Below, piece after piece: positions 33,438 to 42,297 of a stretch of DNA of 64,000 nucleotides (positions are counted from its first letter, which is position 1; every line of letters begins with the position of its first letter). Made by a program: the position numbers and the translations under genes. The notes beneath the pieces are model-generated. The model saw nothing but the letters and a program-made list of their open reading frames with translations, did not search any database and was not told the origin of the DNA. The stretch is taken from assembly GCA_025999935.1 (NCBI GenBank), contig BNXY01000002.1, forward strand, positions 52,806-116,805, written 5' to 3'. The stretch comes from Bacteroidia bacterium (lineage in GTDB: Bacteria; Bacteroidota; Bacteroidia; Bacteroidales; Azobacteroidaceae).

Positions 33438-36295
33438 ACTACCGATTGAGTTTTAGTATTTTTATAATTAGCTTATTGTTATTCGCTTGCACAGAGAATC
33501 CGAAACGAGATTTTATTGATTTGCAAGGCGTCTGGCGATTTGAATTGGATGCCTCCGACCAAGGAGAAACCGGGAAATGGTACGAAAAAACATTGGGAGA
33601 TCAGATAATTTTGCCCGGAACAACCGATACCAACGAAAAAGGCGAATTGAATACCCAAACCGATGAGACCACCCATTTATCAAGAGTATATTCCTATAAA
33701 GGTAAGGCTTGGTATCAGAAGGAAATTAAAATTCCCCACAGATGGAAGAACCGGACAATGAGCTTGATTTTGGAGCGTACCAAACCCGCTAAAGTATGGG
33801 TGGACGACCAATATGCCGGAAGTTCAAAGAAAATATCCACCCAACAGGAATATGATTTAAGCGGTTTATTAACGCCAGGCAAGCATGTTTTGACGATTCT
33901 GGTGGACAATGGTCTATCCGTGCCGCGCCAATTGCTTTCCAATTCACATGCTTATGCGGAATCGACCCAAACCAATTGGAATGGCATTATCGGTGATATG
34001 CGGATAGAAGCAAGATCGCTATTTCATATTCAAACGATTCAAGTATATCCGGATGTTGCAACAAAATCGGCTACGGTAAAAATCAAATTCAACCGACCCG
34101 ACGGAATAACCGGAACTTCAACTCTTTCACTTTTGGCGGAAGCCTGCAATACATTCAAAAAACACCGGGTAACCGTCAAAAAAAAGATAGATGTAAGTTC
34201 GGACGAGGAAGTAATTGTGCTGCAAATGGGCGAAAATGCTTTGCTGTGGGATGAATTTGCCCCCGCATTTTATAAACTGACAATAACCCTCAAAGGAAAA
34301 AATAGTAGTGATACGCACAGCATAAATTTCGGACTTCGGGATTTCAAAGCGGAAGGAACGCAATTTGTTATCAATGGAAATACCACCTTTTTACGCGGAA
34401 AGCACGATGCCTGTGTATTCCCGTTGACCGGACATGTAGCGATGGATACAGCTTCATGGAGAAGGTATTTCAGAATTGCAAAATCGTATGGCGTCAATCA
34501 TTATCGTTTCCATTCATGGTGTCCGCCAGCCGCCTGTTTTGAGGCTGCCAATATCGAAGGTATATACCTTCAACCGGAATTGCCGTATTGGGGTGAATTC
34601 AATGAACGGGATACGACCTTGATCAATTTTCTGACACGAGAAGGAGTGGATATTCAAAATGCTTACGGCAATCAACCTTCTTTTGTAATGTTTGCTTTAG
34701 GAAACGAATTATCCGGAAATCAAGCGATTATGATGAAAATGGTCGAAATGTTTCGTAAAATAGACGACAGGCATTTGTATGCTTCCGGTTCCAACAATTA
34801 TCTTGGATTTAACAAATACGCACCGGGCGATGATTATTTTACCACCTGCCGTGTAGGGGCGGAAGTGCCTTCCGTGTATAATACGCATACCCGCGGCTCC
34901 TTTTCCTTTGCCGATGCCATCGATGGCGGAATTATCAATCACACCTATCCCAATTCGGTTATGAATTTCGATAGCGCTGTTTACTTGTGCCCTATTCCGG
35001 TAATTAGCCACGAAACAGGGCAATTTCAGATTTATCCGGACTATCGTGAAATAGAAAAATATACCGGTGTACTCAAACCCCGAAATTTTGAAGTGTTCCG
35101 CAAACGACTTGAAGATGCCGGAATGGCCAAGCAAGCGCATGACTTCTTCCTTGCATCGGGAAAATGGTCGGCCTTATTGTATAAAACAGATATTGAAATG
35201 GATTTGAGGACAAAAGGCTTTGGCGGATTTCAATTATTGGATTTACAGGATTATCCCGGACAAGGATCGGCGTATGTCGGAATTTTGGATGCCTTTATGG
35301 ACAGTAAAGGCCTGATAAGTCCAGAAGAATGGCGGGAATTTTGTTCGGAAATAGTCCCGATGTTTGCTACGGAAAAGTTTTGTTACACTAATGATGAATC
35401 GTTAAGCGGTGATATTTTGATTGCCAACTATTCAAAAAACGTCTTTGAAAAGCAGCAAATAATATGGGAATTACGGGATGAAAATTCTAAAACTGTAGAT
35501 AAAGGCAGTGTAGATTTAACTGTAAAACAAGGCGTTTTGAAAAATTTGGGTAACATCCAACCAAATATATCCTCTATCCAAAAGGCACAAAAAGTAACAT
35601 TGACCTTACTCATTCCGGATACAAAATATAAAAATACCTGTTCTTTATGGATTTATCCGCAACAACAAATACCAAAACCGCCTCCGTCAATTGAAGTAAC
35701 CGGCAAGTTAGATAAACGGATAGGGGATATTTTACGAAAAGGGGGAAAAGTGTTGTATTTTCCAAATCACAAACAGGTAGAAAATGTTACCGTTGGCGGA
35801 TTATTTCAAACGGATTATTGGAATTACAGAATGTTTAAATCTATCTGTGAAAATATAAATAAACCGGTTTCGCCGGGTACACTTGGTTTGTTAACCGACC
35901 CCAAACATCCTTTGTTTAACGATTTTTCAACGGATTTCCATACCAATTGGCAATGGTTTTCCATAATCAAACACAGTCGTCCGTTGATTCTGGATCAGGC
36001 TCCGCAAGATTATCTACCCATTGTGCAGGTAATTGATAATGTGGAGCGTAACCACAAATTGGGATTGATATTCGAATGGGAAGTAAACGGCGGAAAATTG
36101 TTGGTTTGCATGTCCGACCTATTTGTTATTCAAGACAAGCCCGAAGCGCGACAGTTGTACGGCAGTATCCTGTCTTACATGACTTCCGATGCTTTTGCTC
36201 CATCCTGTAAAATAGACATCGATGAGCTTTCATCGCTTTTTCAGATGGCAACGAAAGAAGAAAAAATAGCCGTTTTGAATAATATATCTTACTAA
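33434..36295 (+). CDS. Glycoside hydrolase family 2 lipoprotein
   Basis: A 953-residue enzyme with a lipoprotein signal (LLLFACTEN). The order is GH2 sugar-binding domain (about 25-200, 'DLQGVWRFELDASDQGE', 'AWYQKEIKIPHRWK'), immunoglobulin-like domain (about 205-305), catalytic barrel (about 310-620) and a C-terminal beta region. The acid/base Glu425 lies in 'MFALGNELSGN' and the nucleophile Glu527 in 'ISHETGQF'. The family includes beta-galactosidases, beta-mannosidases and beta-glucuronidases. The 'HKLGLIFEWEVNGGKLLVCM' tail resembles large GH2 proteins of Bacteroidota glycan loci. Specificity is unknown. Confidence 0.92.
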   Translation: MNYRLSFSIFIISLLLFACTENPKRDFIDLQGVWRFELDASDQGETGKWYEKTLGDQIILPGTTDTNEKGELNTQTDETTHLSRVYSYKGKAWYQKEIKIPHRWKNRTMSLILERTKPAKVWVDDQYAGSSKKISTQQEYDLSGLLTPGKHVLTILVDNGLSVPRQLLSNSHAYAESTQTNWNGIIGDMRIEARSLFHIQTIQVYPDVATKSATVKIKFNRPDGITGTSTLSLLAEACNTFKKHRVTVKKKIDVSSDEEVIVLQMGENALLWDEFAPAFYKLTITLKGKNSSDTHSINFGLRDFKAEGTQFVINGNTTFLRGKHDACVFPLTGHVAMDTASWRRYFRIAKSYGVNHYRFHSWCPPAACFEAANIEGIYLQPELPYWGEFNERDTTLINFLTREGVDIQNAYGNQPSFVMFALGNELSGNQAIMMKMVEMFRKIDDRHLYASGSNNYLGFNKYAPGDDYFTTCRVGAEVPSVYNTHTRGSFSFADAIDGGIINHTYPNSVMNFDSAVYLCPIPVISHETGQFQIYPDYREIEKYTGVLKPRNFEVFRKRLEDAGMAKQAHDFFLASGKWSALLYKTDIEMDLRTKGFGGFQLLDLQDYPGQGSAYVGILDAFMDSKGLISPEEWREFCSEIVPMFATEKFCYTNDESLSGDILIANYSKNVFEKQQIIWELRDENSKTVDKGSVDLTVKQGVLKNLGNIQPNISSIQKAQKVTLTLLIPDTKYKNTCSLWIYPQQQIPKPPPSIEVTGKLDKRIGDILRKGGKVLYFPNHKQVENVTVGGLFQTDYWNYRMFKSICENINKPVSPGTLGLLTDPKHPLFNDFSTDFHTNWQWFSIIKHSRPLILDQAPQDYLPIVQVIDNVERNHKLGLIFEWEVNGGKLLVCMSDLFVIQDKPEARQLYGSILSYMTSDAFAPSCKIDIDELSSLFQMATKEEKIAVLNNISY

Positions 36296-36326
36296 AGTAA
36301 AGGCACGCAGAAGATATTGATTTCGC

Positions 36327-36425
36327 GGATGAACCCCTAAATCCCCTAAGTGGGACTTTTTGGGGTAGTGAAATTTCAATCTTACCAAAGTCTCCCCTTT
36401 AGGAGAGATTTAGAGGGGGAAATCC
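36327..36425. repeat. Imperfect palindromic intergenic repeat
   Basis: The left part (CCCCTAAATCCCCTAAGTGG, then GACTTTT) is mirrored on the right by the complement of CTCTAAATCTCTCCTAAAGG-type sequence, with AAAGTCTCCCC closing the stem. The arms are about 36 bases with several mismatches and a loop of about 24 bases. It lies between the convergent GH2 and carboxylesterase genes and may act as a bidirectional terminator. Sequences of this CCCCTAAA type recur between genes in many Bacteroidota; I see only this copy here. Confidence 0.55.
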
Positions 36426-36457
36426 ATGTAATCCGGCTGTATTATTTCTCGAACTAT

Positions 36458-38170
36458 TTATAACGCAGCTCTTCCGACAGCATCCGGATTATTTTTCACT
36501 TCGCAAATATCGTCCAGAATCAGGGTTTCGCCTCCGGCTTCCGTATATTGCGGCCAAGCGGGTAGGGTAGGTACGTTGGGATTGCCTGTTTTGGCAAAAG
36601 CCAACAAGGAATCGCTCATTTTATCGGAGAGTTTGCGAGGGCGCAAACCGCCGCCGGTATGGGTTACCATCCTGTCGGTATTGTAAAACCAGAAACTGAT
36701 GTCCAAGCAATGGAAAGCGCGTAAACGGTTGTTATACAATGGCGGTTGCCAACCAAACCAAGCTACGTAAACCGGACTGCCTTCCGCCAATTTGGCATTG
36801 GCCGCAGTAATTATACCTTTTCGGTTGGAAACAATCAATGCCCAAAGTTCAATCGGCCGGGCTTCCGGGAAATTTTGCGCATAAGCATCGACAATTTCGG
36901 CAGTTTTTTCGCCGAATCGTCCCTGTAATTTTTCTTTTACTTCATCCAATGTAACATTTTCTAATTCAGCGTTATCGCGATCCGGATTGGATTCGTTGAA
37001 AGTGGTACAGAAAACCATCGGAATGTTTGGCGCACCGGTTGTGCCTGTAAAAAATGGCGCTTGGGGAATATGAATGCCATCGGCGACCGGAGCGTATCCG
37101 CTTCGTCCTCCTTGCGCCGGAGGATTCTCAGCATTGAATTTTCTTTGGGCTGCATTGGCAATCTGTAAATATTCTTTCCAGGGAATATCTTGTAGTTTAT
37201 CCACTTCGGAAACTTTCAGCCCGGCTTCTTTGAGAATGTATGCTCCCAATTTTTGAGATTGTTCTTGCGGTTGGGCTTCCGTCATCGAACCACTCAATGC
37301 CAAACCTTTATGTACCAAATTTTTTGCAGCGGGCATGGCAGCTACACAACAAACTTTAGCGCCGCCGCCGGATTGACCGGTCACGGTAACATTACCCGGA
37401 TCTCCGCCAAAATTGGCAATGTTTTTGTTGATCCATTCCAAAGAAGCAACGACATCCAACATCCCGACATTTCCCGAATCTTTGTATTTCTCTCCGCCAA
37501 CACCCGATAAATCGGAAAATCCGATAGCTCCCAAGCGATGATTGATGGAAACATAAACGACATCGCCTTTCCGGCTTATATTTTCGCCATGGTAACCATC
37601 GTGTTCAATGCCGTTTCCAGCGCTAAAACCACCCCCATGCAGCCAAACAATTACCGGGCGTTTTTTCCCGTCATTGATAGAAGGCGTCCAGATATTCAGC
37701 GCCAAGCAATTTTCACTTACATCGAAATAATTCCAGTGGTCTTGAAAAGTCGAATAAGCGTTGGGCCATTTATTGTCCATATTCTGTGGAGCCGTGTGTC
37801 CATAAAAAACCGCCGGACGGATATTTGTCCATGGTTCGGGTTTTTGAGGAGCCATAAAACGGTTTTTTCCGGAAGTATCCGCCCCGTAAGGCACCCCTAA
37901 GAACGTATAAATCCCGTTAAGAATATATCCTTTGATTTTACCGGACTCTGTGTCGGCAACGGCAATATCGTCGCCGATATAAAGCGCTTGATCGTCTCCG
38001 TAAACCGGTGTGGAACCTGTGTTTACCGCTTTAGATTTCTGTGTGCAAGAAGAGAATGCAAGGCTCGGAACGACTGCTGCCGCCGCTGTCCCAAGTCCTA
38101 ATTTTTCAACAAATTTACGTCTGTTCATGAAAATAGATTTATTAGTGTTAAACATTTGTTTAGACTCCAA
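36458..38170 (-). CDS. Type B carboxylesterase, exported
   Basis: 570 residues if begun at 38170; the likelier start is the internal Met at 38128 ('MNRRKFVEKLGLGTAAAAVV'), a twin-Arg-like or lipoprotein signal ending 'LAFSSC'. The alpha/beta-hydrolase core has 'YTFLGVPYGADTSGKNRFMA', the oxyanion motif 'PVIVWLHGGGFSAGNG', and the nucleophile Ser in TGQSGGGA (residue 267 from the long start). Late 'RAFHCLDISFWFYNTD' supplies the likely catalytic His. The family hydrolyses carboxylic esters, including acetyl or feruloyl groups on plant glycans in Bacteroidota. It faces GH2 tail to tail. Confidence 0.92.
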   Translation of the reverse strand: MESKQMFNTNKSIFMNRRKFVEKLGLGTAAAAVVPSLAFSSCTQKSKAVNTGSTPVYGDDQALYIGDDIAVADTESGKIKGYILNGIYTFLGVPYGADTSGKNRFMAPQKPEPWTNIRPAVFYGHTAPQNMDNKWPNAYSTFQDHWNYFDVSENCLALNIWTPSINDGKKRPVIVWLHGGGFSAGNGIEHDGYHGENISRKGDVVYVSINHRLGAIGFSDLSGVGGEKYKDSGNVGMLDVVASLEWINKNIANFGGDPGNVTVTGQSGGGAKVCCVAAMPAAKNLVHKGLALSGSMTEAQPQEQSQKLGAYILKEAGLKVSEVDKLQDIPWKEYLQIANAAQRKFNAENPPAQGGRSGYAPVADGIHIPQAPFFTGTTGAPNIPMVFCTTFNESNPDRDNAELENVTLDEVKEKLQGRFGEKTAEIVDAYAQNFPEARPIELWALIVSNRKGIITAANAKLAEGSPVYVAWFGWQPPLYNNRLRAFHCLDISFWFYNTDRMVTHTGGGLRPRKLSDKMSDSLLAFAKTGNPNVPTLPAWPQYTEAGGETLILDDICEVKNNPDAVGRAAL

Positions 38171-38408
38171 AAGTAGAAATAATTATTCGATAATCTATAC
38201 CTTTGAAAAAATATTTTCACAAAATAACTCTTTTGTAAAATGAATAGACAACAAAGTATAACTAACGGTTCTTAATCGGAATGTATTTCCGCTCCTCCAA
38301 ATATGACCTTTTTGTTAAAAATATATTAAATAGATAATAATTCACATTATTTAAATTTATTTAACTTGACTTATTTTTTCATTTTTCATTTTTTATTTAA
38401 TTTTGTCG

Positions 38409-38489
38409 TGTGCAATATTGCCAAATTTCTGCACAACTTATGAAGGTGAGGTTTATTACAAGCCGGAAAACAAACCGAAGGAGGCATAA
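38409..38489 (+). pseudogene. Possible NVEALA-type peptide remnant (C-terminal end)
   Basis: A frame without a start codon reads 'CAILPNFCTTYEGEVYYKPE' and ends in NKPKEA at TAA 38487-38489. Short Cys-containing peptides with this kind of YY-Lys/Pro tail precede TolB-like propeller lipoproteins in many Bacteroidales (NVEALA-type peptides), and a propeller lipoprotein starts 52 bases downstream. The N-terminal half with the NVEALA motif is absent, and the sequence before it is low-complexity T-rich DNA. The link rests on context and on recollection of the family. Confidence 0.35.
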
Positions 38490-38540
38490 AAGAAGGGATT
38501 ATATTTAATTGAATATCAAATAAATAAAAATTATAAACAG

Positions 38541-39566
38541 ATGAAAAATATATTATTTCTGTTAGGTTTATTGATTGCATTACTATTGAACGCTTGCTCT
38601 TTCTCAACGAAAAAAGAAATAAAATTTCCTGTTGTTGAACAAGTTTCTTTTGAAACCGTGGATAGCCTTTTTTTGGGTCAGCCTCTTACCATGCAGATAT
38701 TTGACAATATTGATTTATATATTAGCGACTTTCACGAACCGATGATTATCCATTATGATTTAGATGAAAAGAAAGAAGTAAGTCGGTTTTTGAATAAAGG
38801 AAATGGTCCGGAAGAGACATTGCCTCCTGTAATTCTTTCGAATAATTCTTTGTTTAATAACAGGTTGTATACTCTAAGCAAACAATCTCGTAATTTGGGA
38901 TATTATACTTTAATAGAAAATCCGATTAGTTATACTCCTTTATTTAGATTTCCATACTTCTTTGGTAATATTATTTCTTTTGATAAAGATAGGTATCTTG
39001 TTCATGGATTTTTTGAGGATGATAGTCATTATTATAGGATTTTAGATGAACAAGGTAACGAAATACAGCGTATTGGAGAATATCCTGATTTTTTACAGGG
39101 AGAAAAAGATTTTCCAAATATGGTAAAAGTAATATTCCATACAGTACAATTTTCATGTAGTAATTATAGAAAAAAAATAGTTTCAACAGGCCCTTATGTT
39201 TTGGATATCATTGATTTTTCTCAAGAAATAACGGATTCGTCTATCCAAAGAATTCCTTTGGCAAAATATGATTATACATATACTACAGGAACTCATAATT
39301 CGACAGAAATTAAGTCCGGGTTTGTTTACGGATCGTATGATTTAGCATCAGATGACTCATACATATACCTGTTATTTAATCCAAACACGGATAAAAATGA
39401 AGGATTGAAAGCAGAAATATGGGTGTTTGATTGGGATGGAAATCCAGTCAAGAAACTTCTATTAAATAGAAGCCCAAGCTTAATTACCATATCTGGAGAT
39501 TCACATATTTACGGTCTGGTTTTGAATAAAGATGAAATGTATGAGATAGTCAAGGTAAAGATTTGA
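38541..39566 (+). CDS. TolB-like 6-bladed beta-propeller lipoprotein
   Basis: A 341-residue lipoprotein (LLLNACSFS). After 'FETVDSLFLGQPLTMQIFDN' come repeated blades with 'YISDFHEPMIIHYDL', 'VSRFLNKGNGPEE' (a hallmark of the BF3164/TolB-like Bacteroidales family), 'YRILDEQGNEIQRIGEYPDF' and 'IWVFDWDGNPVKKLLL'. Such proteins are abundant, surface-exposed and of unknown function, often paired with small NVEALA peptides. Codon use and AT content are higher than in the genes on either side. It ends 10 bases from the convergent oxidoreductase gene. Confidence 0.85.
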   Translation: MKNILFLLGLLIALLLNACSFSTKKEIKFPVVEQVSFETVDSLFLGQPLTMQIFDNIDLYISDFHEPMIIHYDLDEKKEVSRFLNKGNGPEETLPPVILSNNSLFNNRLYTLSKQSRNLGYYTLIENPISYTPLFRFPYFFGNIISFDKDRYLVHGFFEDDSHYYRILDEQGNEIQRIGEYPDFLQGEKDFPNMVKVIFHTVQFSCSNYRKKIVSTGPYVLDIIDFSQEITDSSIQRIPLAKYDYTYTTGTHNSTEIKSGFVYGSYDLASDDSYIYLLFNPNTDKNEGLKAEIWVFDWDGNPVKKLLLNRSPSLITISGDSHIYGLVLNKDEMYEIVKVKI

Positions 39567-39575
39567 CTATTTTTT

Positions 39576-41042
39576 TCAATTTTCCAGCGCTTCGTGCATC
39601 GCCGCCGCCGCTTTCCGCCCGTCGCCCATCGCCAGAATTACCGTAGCGCCGCCTCTGACAATATCGCCGCCTGCATATACCTCCGGTAAATCTGTTTGCA
39701 AAGTATCTTGATTCACGATAATTGTGCCCCATTTGCTGACGTTTAATCCTGAAAATGTACTTGAAATGAGTGGGTTGGGGGAGACCCCTATGGCAACTAC
39801 TACCATATCGACATCTACCGTTTCCGTAACTCCGGGAATCTCAACCGGTTTTCTTCGTCCGGAAGCATCGGGTTCGCCGAGTTTCATTTTCTGAAGCGCC
39901 ATCTGTTTGACTTTCCCTTTTTCATCGCCGATATATTGAATGGGATTGTTTAAATTCATAAAGATAATCCCTTCTTCCTTAGCATGTTTTACTTCTTCCA
40001 AACGTGCAGGCATTTCTTCTTCCGAACGGCGGTAAACAATCATGGCTTTTTCTGCGCCTAATCTACGCGCCGTACGGACAGAGTCCATGGCGGTATTTCC
40101 ACCACCGATTATCGCCACATTTTTACCGAAGAAAACAGGAGTATCGGTTTCTTCCCGGTTGGCGCCCATCAGATTAACCCTTGTCAGATATTCGTTGGAC
40201 GATAAAACGCCGGCCAGATTTTCGCCGGGAATATTCATGAAATTGGGCAATCCGGCGCCGCTGGCGATGAAAATACCCTTGTAGCCTTCTTTATGGAGGT
40301 CTTCTTGAGAAATGGTTTTGCCGACAATGCAATTGGTGATGAATTTCACACCCATCTTTTGAAGATTATTGATTTCAACATCCACAATATCATTGGGTAA
40401 ACGAAATTCGGGAATACCGTATTTCAATACGCCGCCAATTTCGTGCAAAGCTTCAAAAACGGTAACATCGTATCCGAATTTAGCCATGTCGCCCGCAAAG
40501 GACAGTCCCGCGGGGCCAGAACCGATTACAGCTATCTTAATTCCATTACTTACAGCCAGTTCCGGTACTGAAATTGAACCGCTTTCTCGCTCAAAATCGG
40601 CGGCAAATCGTTCCAAATAACCAATGGCGACCGGCTCGCTTTTCATCTTCAAGTGCATACATTGGCTTTCGCACTGTTTTTCTTGGGGACAAACCCGGCC
40701 GCAAACAGCCGGTAAAGCGGAGGTTTCTTTCAAAGTTTTGGCGGCTTCCAATATTTTGTTCCGCTCAATATTTTTGATGAATTTGGGAATGTTGATTTCT
40801 ACCGGACAACCGGCCATACAAGAAGGATCAGGACAGTCCAAACATCTTTTTGCTTCTGTTAAAGCCTGTTCCAAAGATAATCCCAAATTTACTTCATCAT
40901 AACTGCGACTGCGATAAGCGGCATCCAATTCCGGCATTTTTACACGGGGAATGGTAACTCGTTCTTTGTTTTTCAGCGTTTTACGCAATTCTTCCCGCCA
41001 AGGCTCGTTTCTTTGGGCTTTCAAATATTCTGTGTTTATCAT
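39576..41042 (-). CDS. NfnB/GltD-like NADPH-binding oxidoreductase
   Basis: A 488-residue flavoprotein. The N-terminal region carries [4Fe-4S] cysteines in 'RCLDCPDPSCMAGCPVEINI' and 'CGRVCPQEKQCESQC'. Two nucleotide-binding folds follow: 'IAVIGSGPAGLSFAGDMAKF' for FAD and 'NVAIIGGGNTAMDSVRTARR' for NADPH, with a closing 'VYAGGDIVRGGATVILAMGD'. Alone this would be called the glutamate synthase small chain. The overlapping partner gene makes it the NfnB/SudA-type subunit of a ferredoxin-NADP(H)-NAD(H) transhydrogenase. There is no large glutamate synthase subunit in the window. Confidence 0.88.
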   Translation of the reverse strand: MINTEYLKAQRNEPWREELRKTLKNKERVTIPRVKMPELDAAYRSRSYDEVNLGLSLEQALTEAKRCLDCPDPSCMAGCPVEINIPKFIKNIERNKILEAAKTLKETSALPAVCGRVCPQEKQCESQCMHLKMKSEPVAIGYLERFAADFERESGSISVPELAVSNGIKIAVIGSGPAGLSFAGDMAKFGYDVTVFEALHEIGGVLKYGIPEFRLPNDIVDVEINNLQKMGVKFITNCIVGKTISQEDLHKEGYKGIFIASGAGLPNFMNIPGENLAGVLSSNEYLTRVNLMGANREETDTPVFFGKNVAIIGGGNTAMDSVRTARRLGAEKAMIVYRRSEEEMPARLEEVKHAKEEGIIFMNLNNPIQYIGDEKGKVKQMALQKMKLGEPDASGRRKPVEIPGVTETVDVDMVVVAIGVSPNPLISSTFSGLNVSKWGTIIVNQDTLQTDLPEVYAGGDIVRGGATVILAMGDGRKAAAAMHEALEN

Positions 41043-41833
41043 AATTCGTATTCTTTATAAGCATTTAATCGCAACATCATTTCGTCAAAATCAACCTGAT
41101 GGGCGTCAAATTCAGGCCCGTCGACACACACAAATTTTGTTTTTCCGCCGACTGACACCCGGCAGGCGCCGCACATCCCGGTGCCGTCCACCATAATGGT
41201 ATTCAAAGAGGCGACCGTAGGCACATTGTATTTTCGGGTCAGGAGGGAAACAAATTTCATCATGACGGCCGGCCCGATGGTTACGCACAAATCTACTTTT
41301 TCTCGGTTGATAACTTGTTCTACACCATTGGTAACCAAACCTTTCTGTCCATACGAACCATCGTCGGTCATAATGATTACTTCGTCGGAAAAACGTTTTA
41401 TTTCTTCTTCCAGAATGATTAAGTCTTTGGTGCGCGCCGCTTGGACGGTAATTACTTTATTCCCTGCCTTTTTCATGGCTTCCGCAATCGGGAGCATGGG
41501 TGCGGTACCTACACCGCCGCAGGCGCAGACAACCGTTCCAAAATTCTCTATATGCGTTGCTTTGCCCAAAGGCCCCACCAAGTCGGTAATGTATTCGCCT
41601 TCATTCAAGGCGCAAAGTTTTTGGGAAGATTTTCCAATGGTTTGAATAACTAAAGTGATTGTTCCGGTTTGAGCGTTTGCCGCCGCGATAGTCAACGGGA
41701 TACGTTCTCCGTATTTACCTACTTTCACGATGACGAAATGACCGGCTTTTCTGGCTTTTGCAATAAGCGGAGCTTCTACCTCTAATTTAACTACGTTTGC
41801 AGAGAGAATCTCCTTTTTAATTATTTTGTTCAT
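41039..41833 (-). CDS. NfnA/SudB-like FAD/NAD-binding [2Fe-2S] subunit
   Basis: A 264-residue protein of the dihydroorotate dehydrogenase electron-transfer (PyrK-like) family. The FAD domain has 'GHFVIVKVGKYGERIPLTIA', the NAD domain 'VVCACGGVGTAPMLPIAEAM', and the C-terminal cluster-binding Cys residues lie in 'DGTGMCGACRVSVGGKTKFV' and CVDGPEFDAH. With the overlapping downstream gene (ATGA at 41039-41042) it forms the electron-bifurcating NADH-dependent ferredoxin:NADP oxidoreductase type complex. A -7 element (CAAAATTA in plus orientation) lies at 41872-41879, 39 bases before the start. Confidence 0.88.
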   Translation of the reverse strand: MNKIIKKEILSANVVKLEVEAPLIAKARKAGHFVIVKVGKYGERIPLTIAAANAQTGTITLVIQTIGKSSQKLCALNEGEYITDLVGPLGKATHIENFGTVVCACGGVGTAPMLPIAEAMKKAGNKVITVQAARTKDLIILEEEIKRFSDEVIIMTDDGSYGQKGLVTNGVEQVINREKVDLCVTIGPAVMMKFVSLLTRKYNVPTVASLNTIMVDGTGMCGACRVSVGGKTKFVCVDGPEFDAHQVDFDEMMLRLNAYKEYEL

Positions 41834-41871
41834 TCTTAAATAAATAAGATATTTTTTTTGATTTTGGTTAC

Positions 41872-41879
41872 AAAATTAC
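41872..41879 (-). promoter_or_regulatory. -7 element of the nfnAB operon
   Basis: TAATTTTG on the minus strand, 39 bases upstream of the first gene. No clear -33 element is seen. Confidence 0.45.
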
Positions 41880-41913
41880 TGAAAATATCTTACATTTATT
41901 ACAAATTTTAAAA

Positions 41914-42297
41914 TTAAATATCAAATGTTGCCTTTTTTGAATGTTTGTGTTTTCGGAATAGCGTGTCGGCCATCAATAAGAATAAAACGGCAATTCCAAT
42001 TACAATAAGGTTTGTGTCAAAATTCAAGTTGATTACGGGAAAAGAGAAGCTAAAAGAAAATCCGGGAACAAAAAGGCTGCACAAATAAAGGGTCAATGCC
42101 GGAAGTAAAATCATACCGGAAACGCCTGCTGCAATTTGTCCGTAAACCATCCAACTTCGCTTTTTCTTTTCTTTAACGGCTTCTTTTTCGATTCTCAACA
42201 TCAGGTTTTCCATAAAACCGGACGAAGGAACAGCTAAAGTAGTTTCTTTAAATACTTTTCGCAATTGTTTGTCTGATATGTTCTTATTTGTATTCAT
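41914..42297 (-). CDS. Membrane protein encoded with ECF sigma factor, possible anti-sigma
   Basis: A 127-residue protein with a soluble N-terminal part of about 50 residues ('LRKVFKETTLAVPSSGFMEN', a phrase common at the start of small sigma-operon proteins of Bacteroidota). Two membrane segments follow, at about 51-73 and 91-112, then a basic tail. It overlaps the sigma factor gene by 14 bases, the usual place for an anti-sigma factor. It lacks a zinc-binding anti-sigma motif and has two membrane spans instead of one, so the function is inferred from position only. Confidence 0.6.
   Translation of the reverse strand: MNTNKNISDKQLRKVFKETTLAVPSSGFMENLMLRIEKEAVKEKKKRSWMVYGQIAAGVSGMILLPALTLYLCSLFVPGFSFSFSFPVINLNFDTNLIVIGIAVLFLLMADTLFRKHKHSKKATFDI

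Noticed and set aside
39576..41042. Glutamate synthase small subunit (gltD)
   Set aside because: No gltB neighbour; the overlapping PyrK-like partner points to the NfnAB arrangement.
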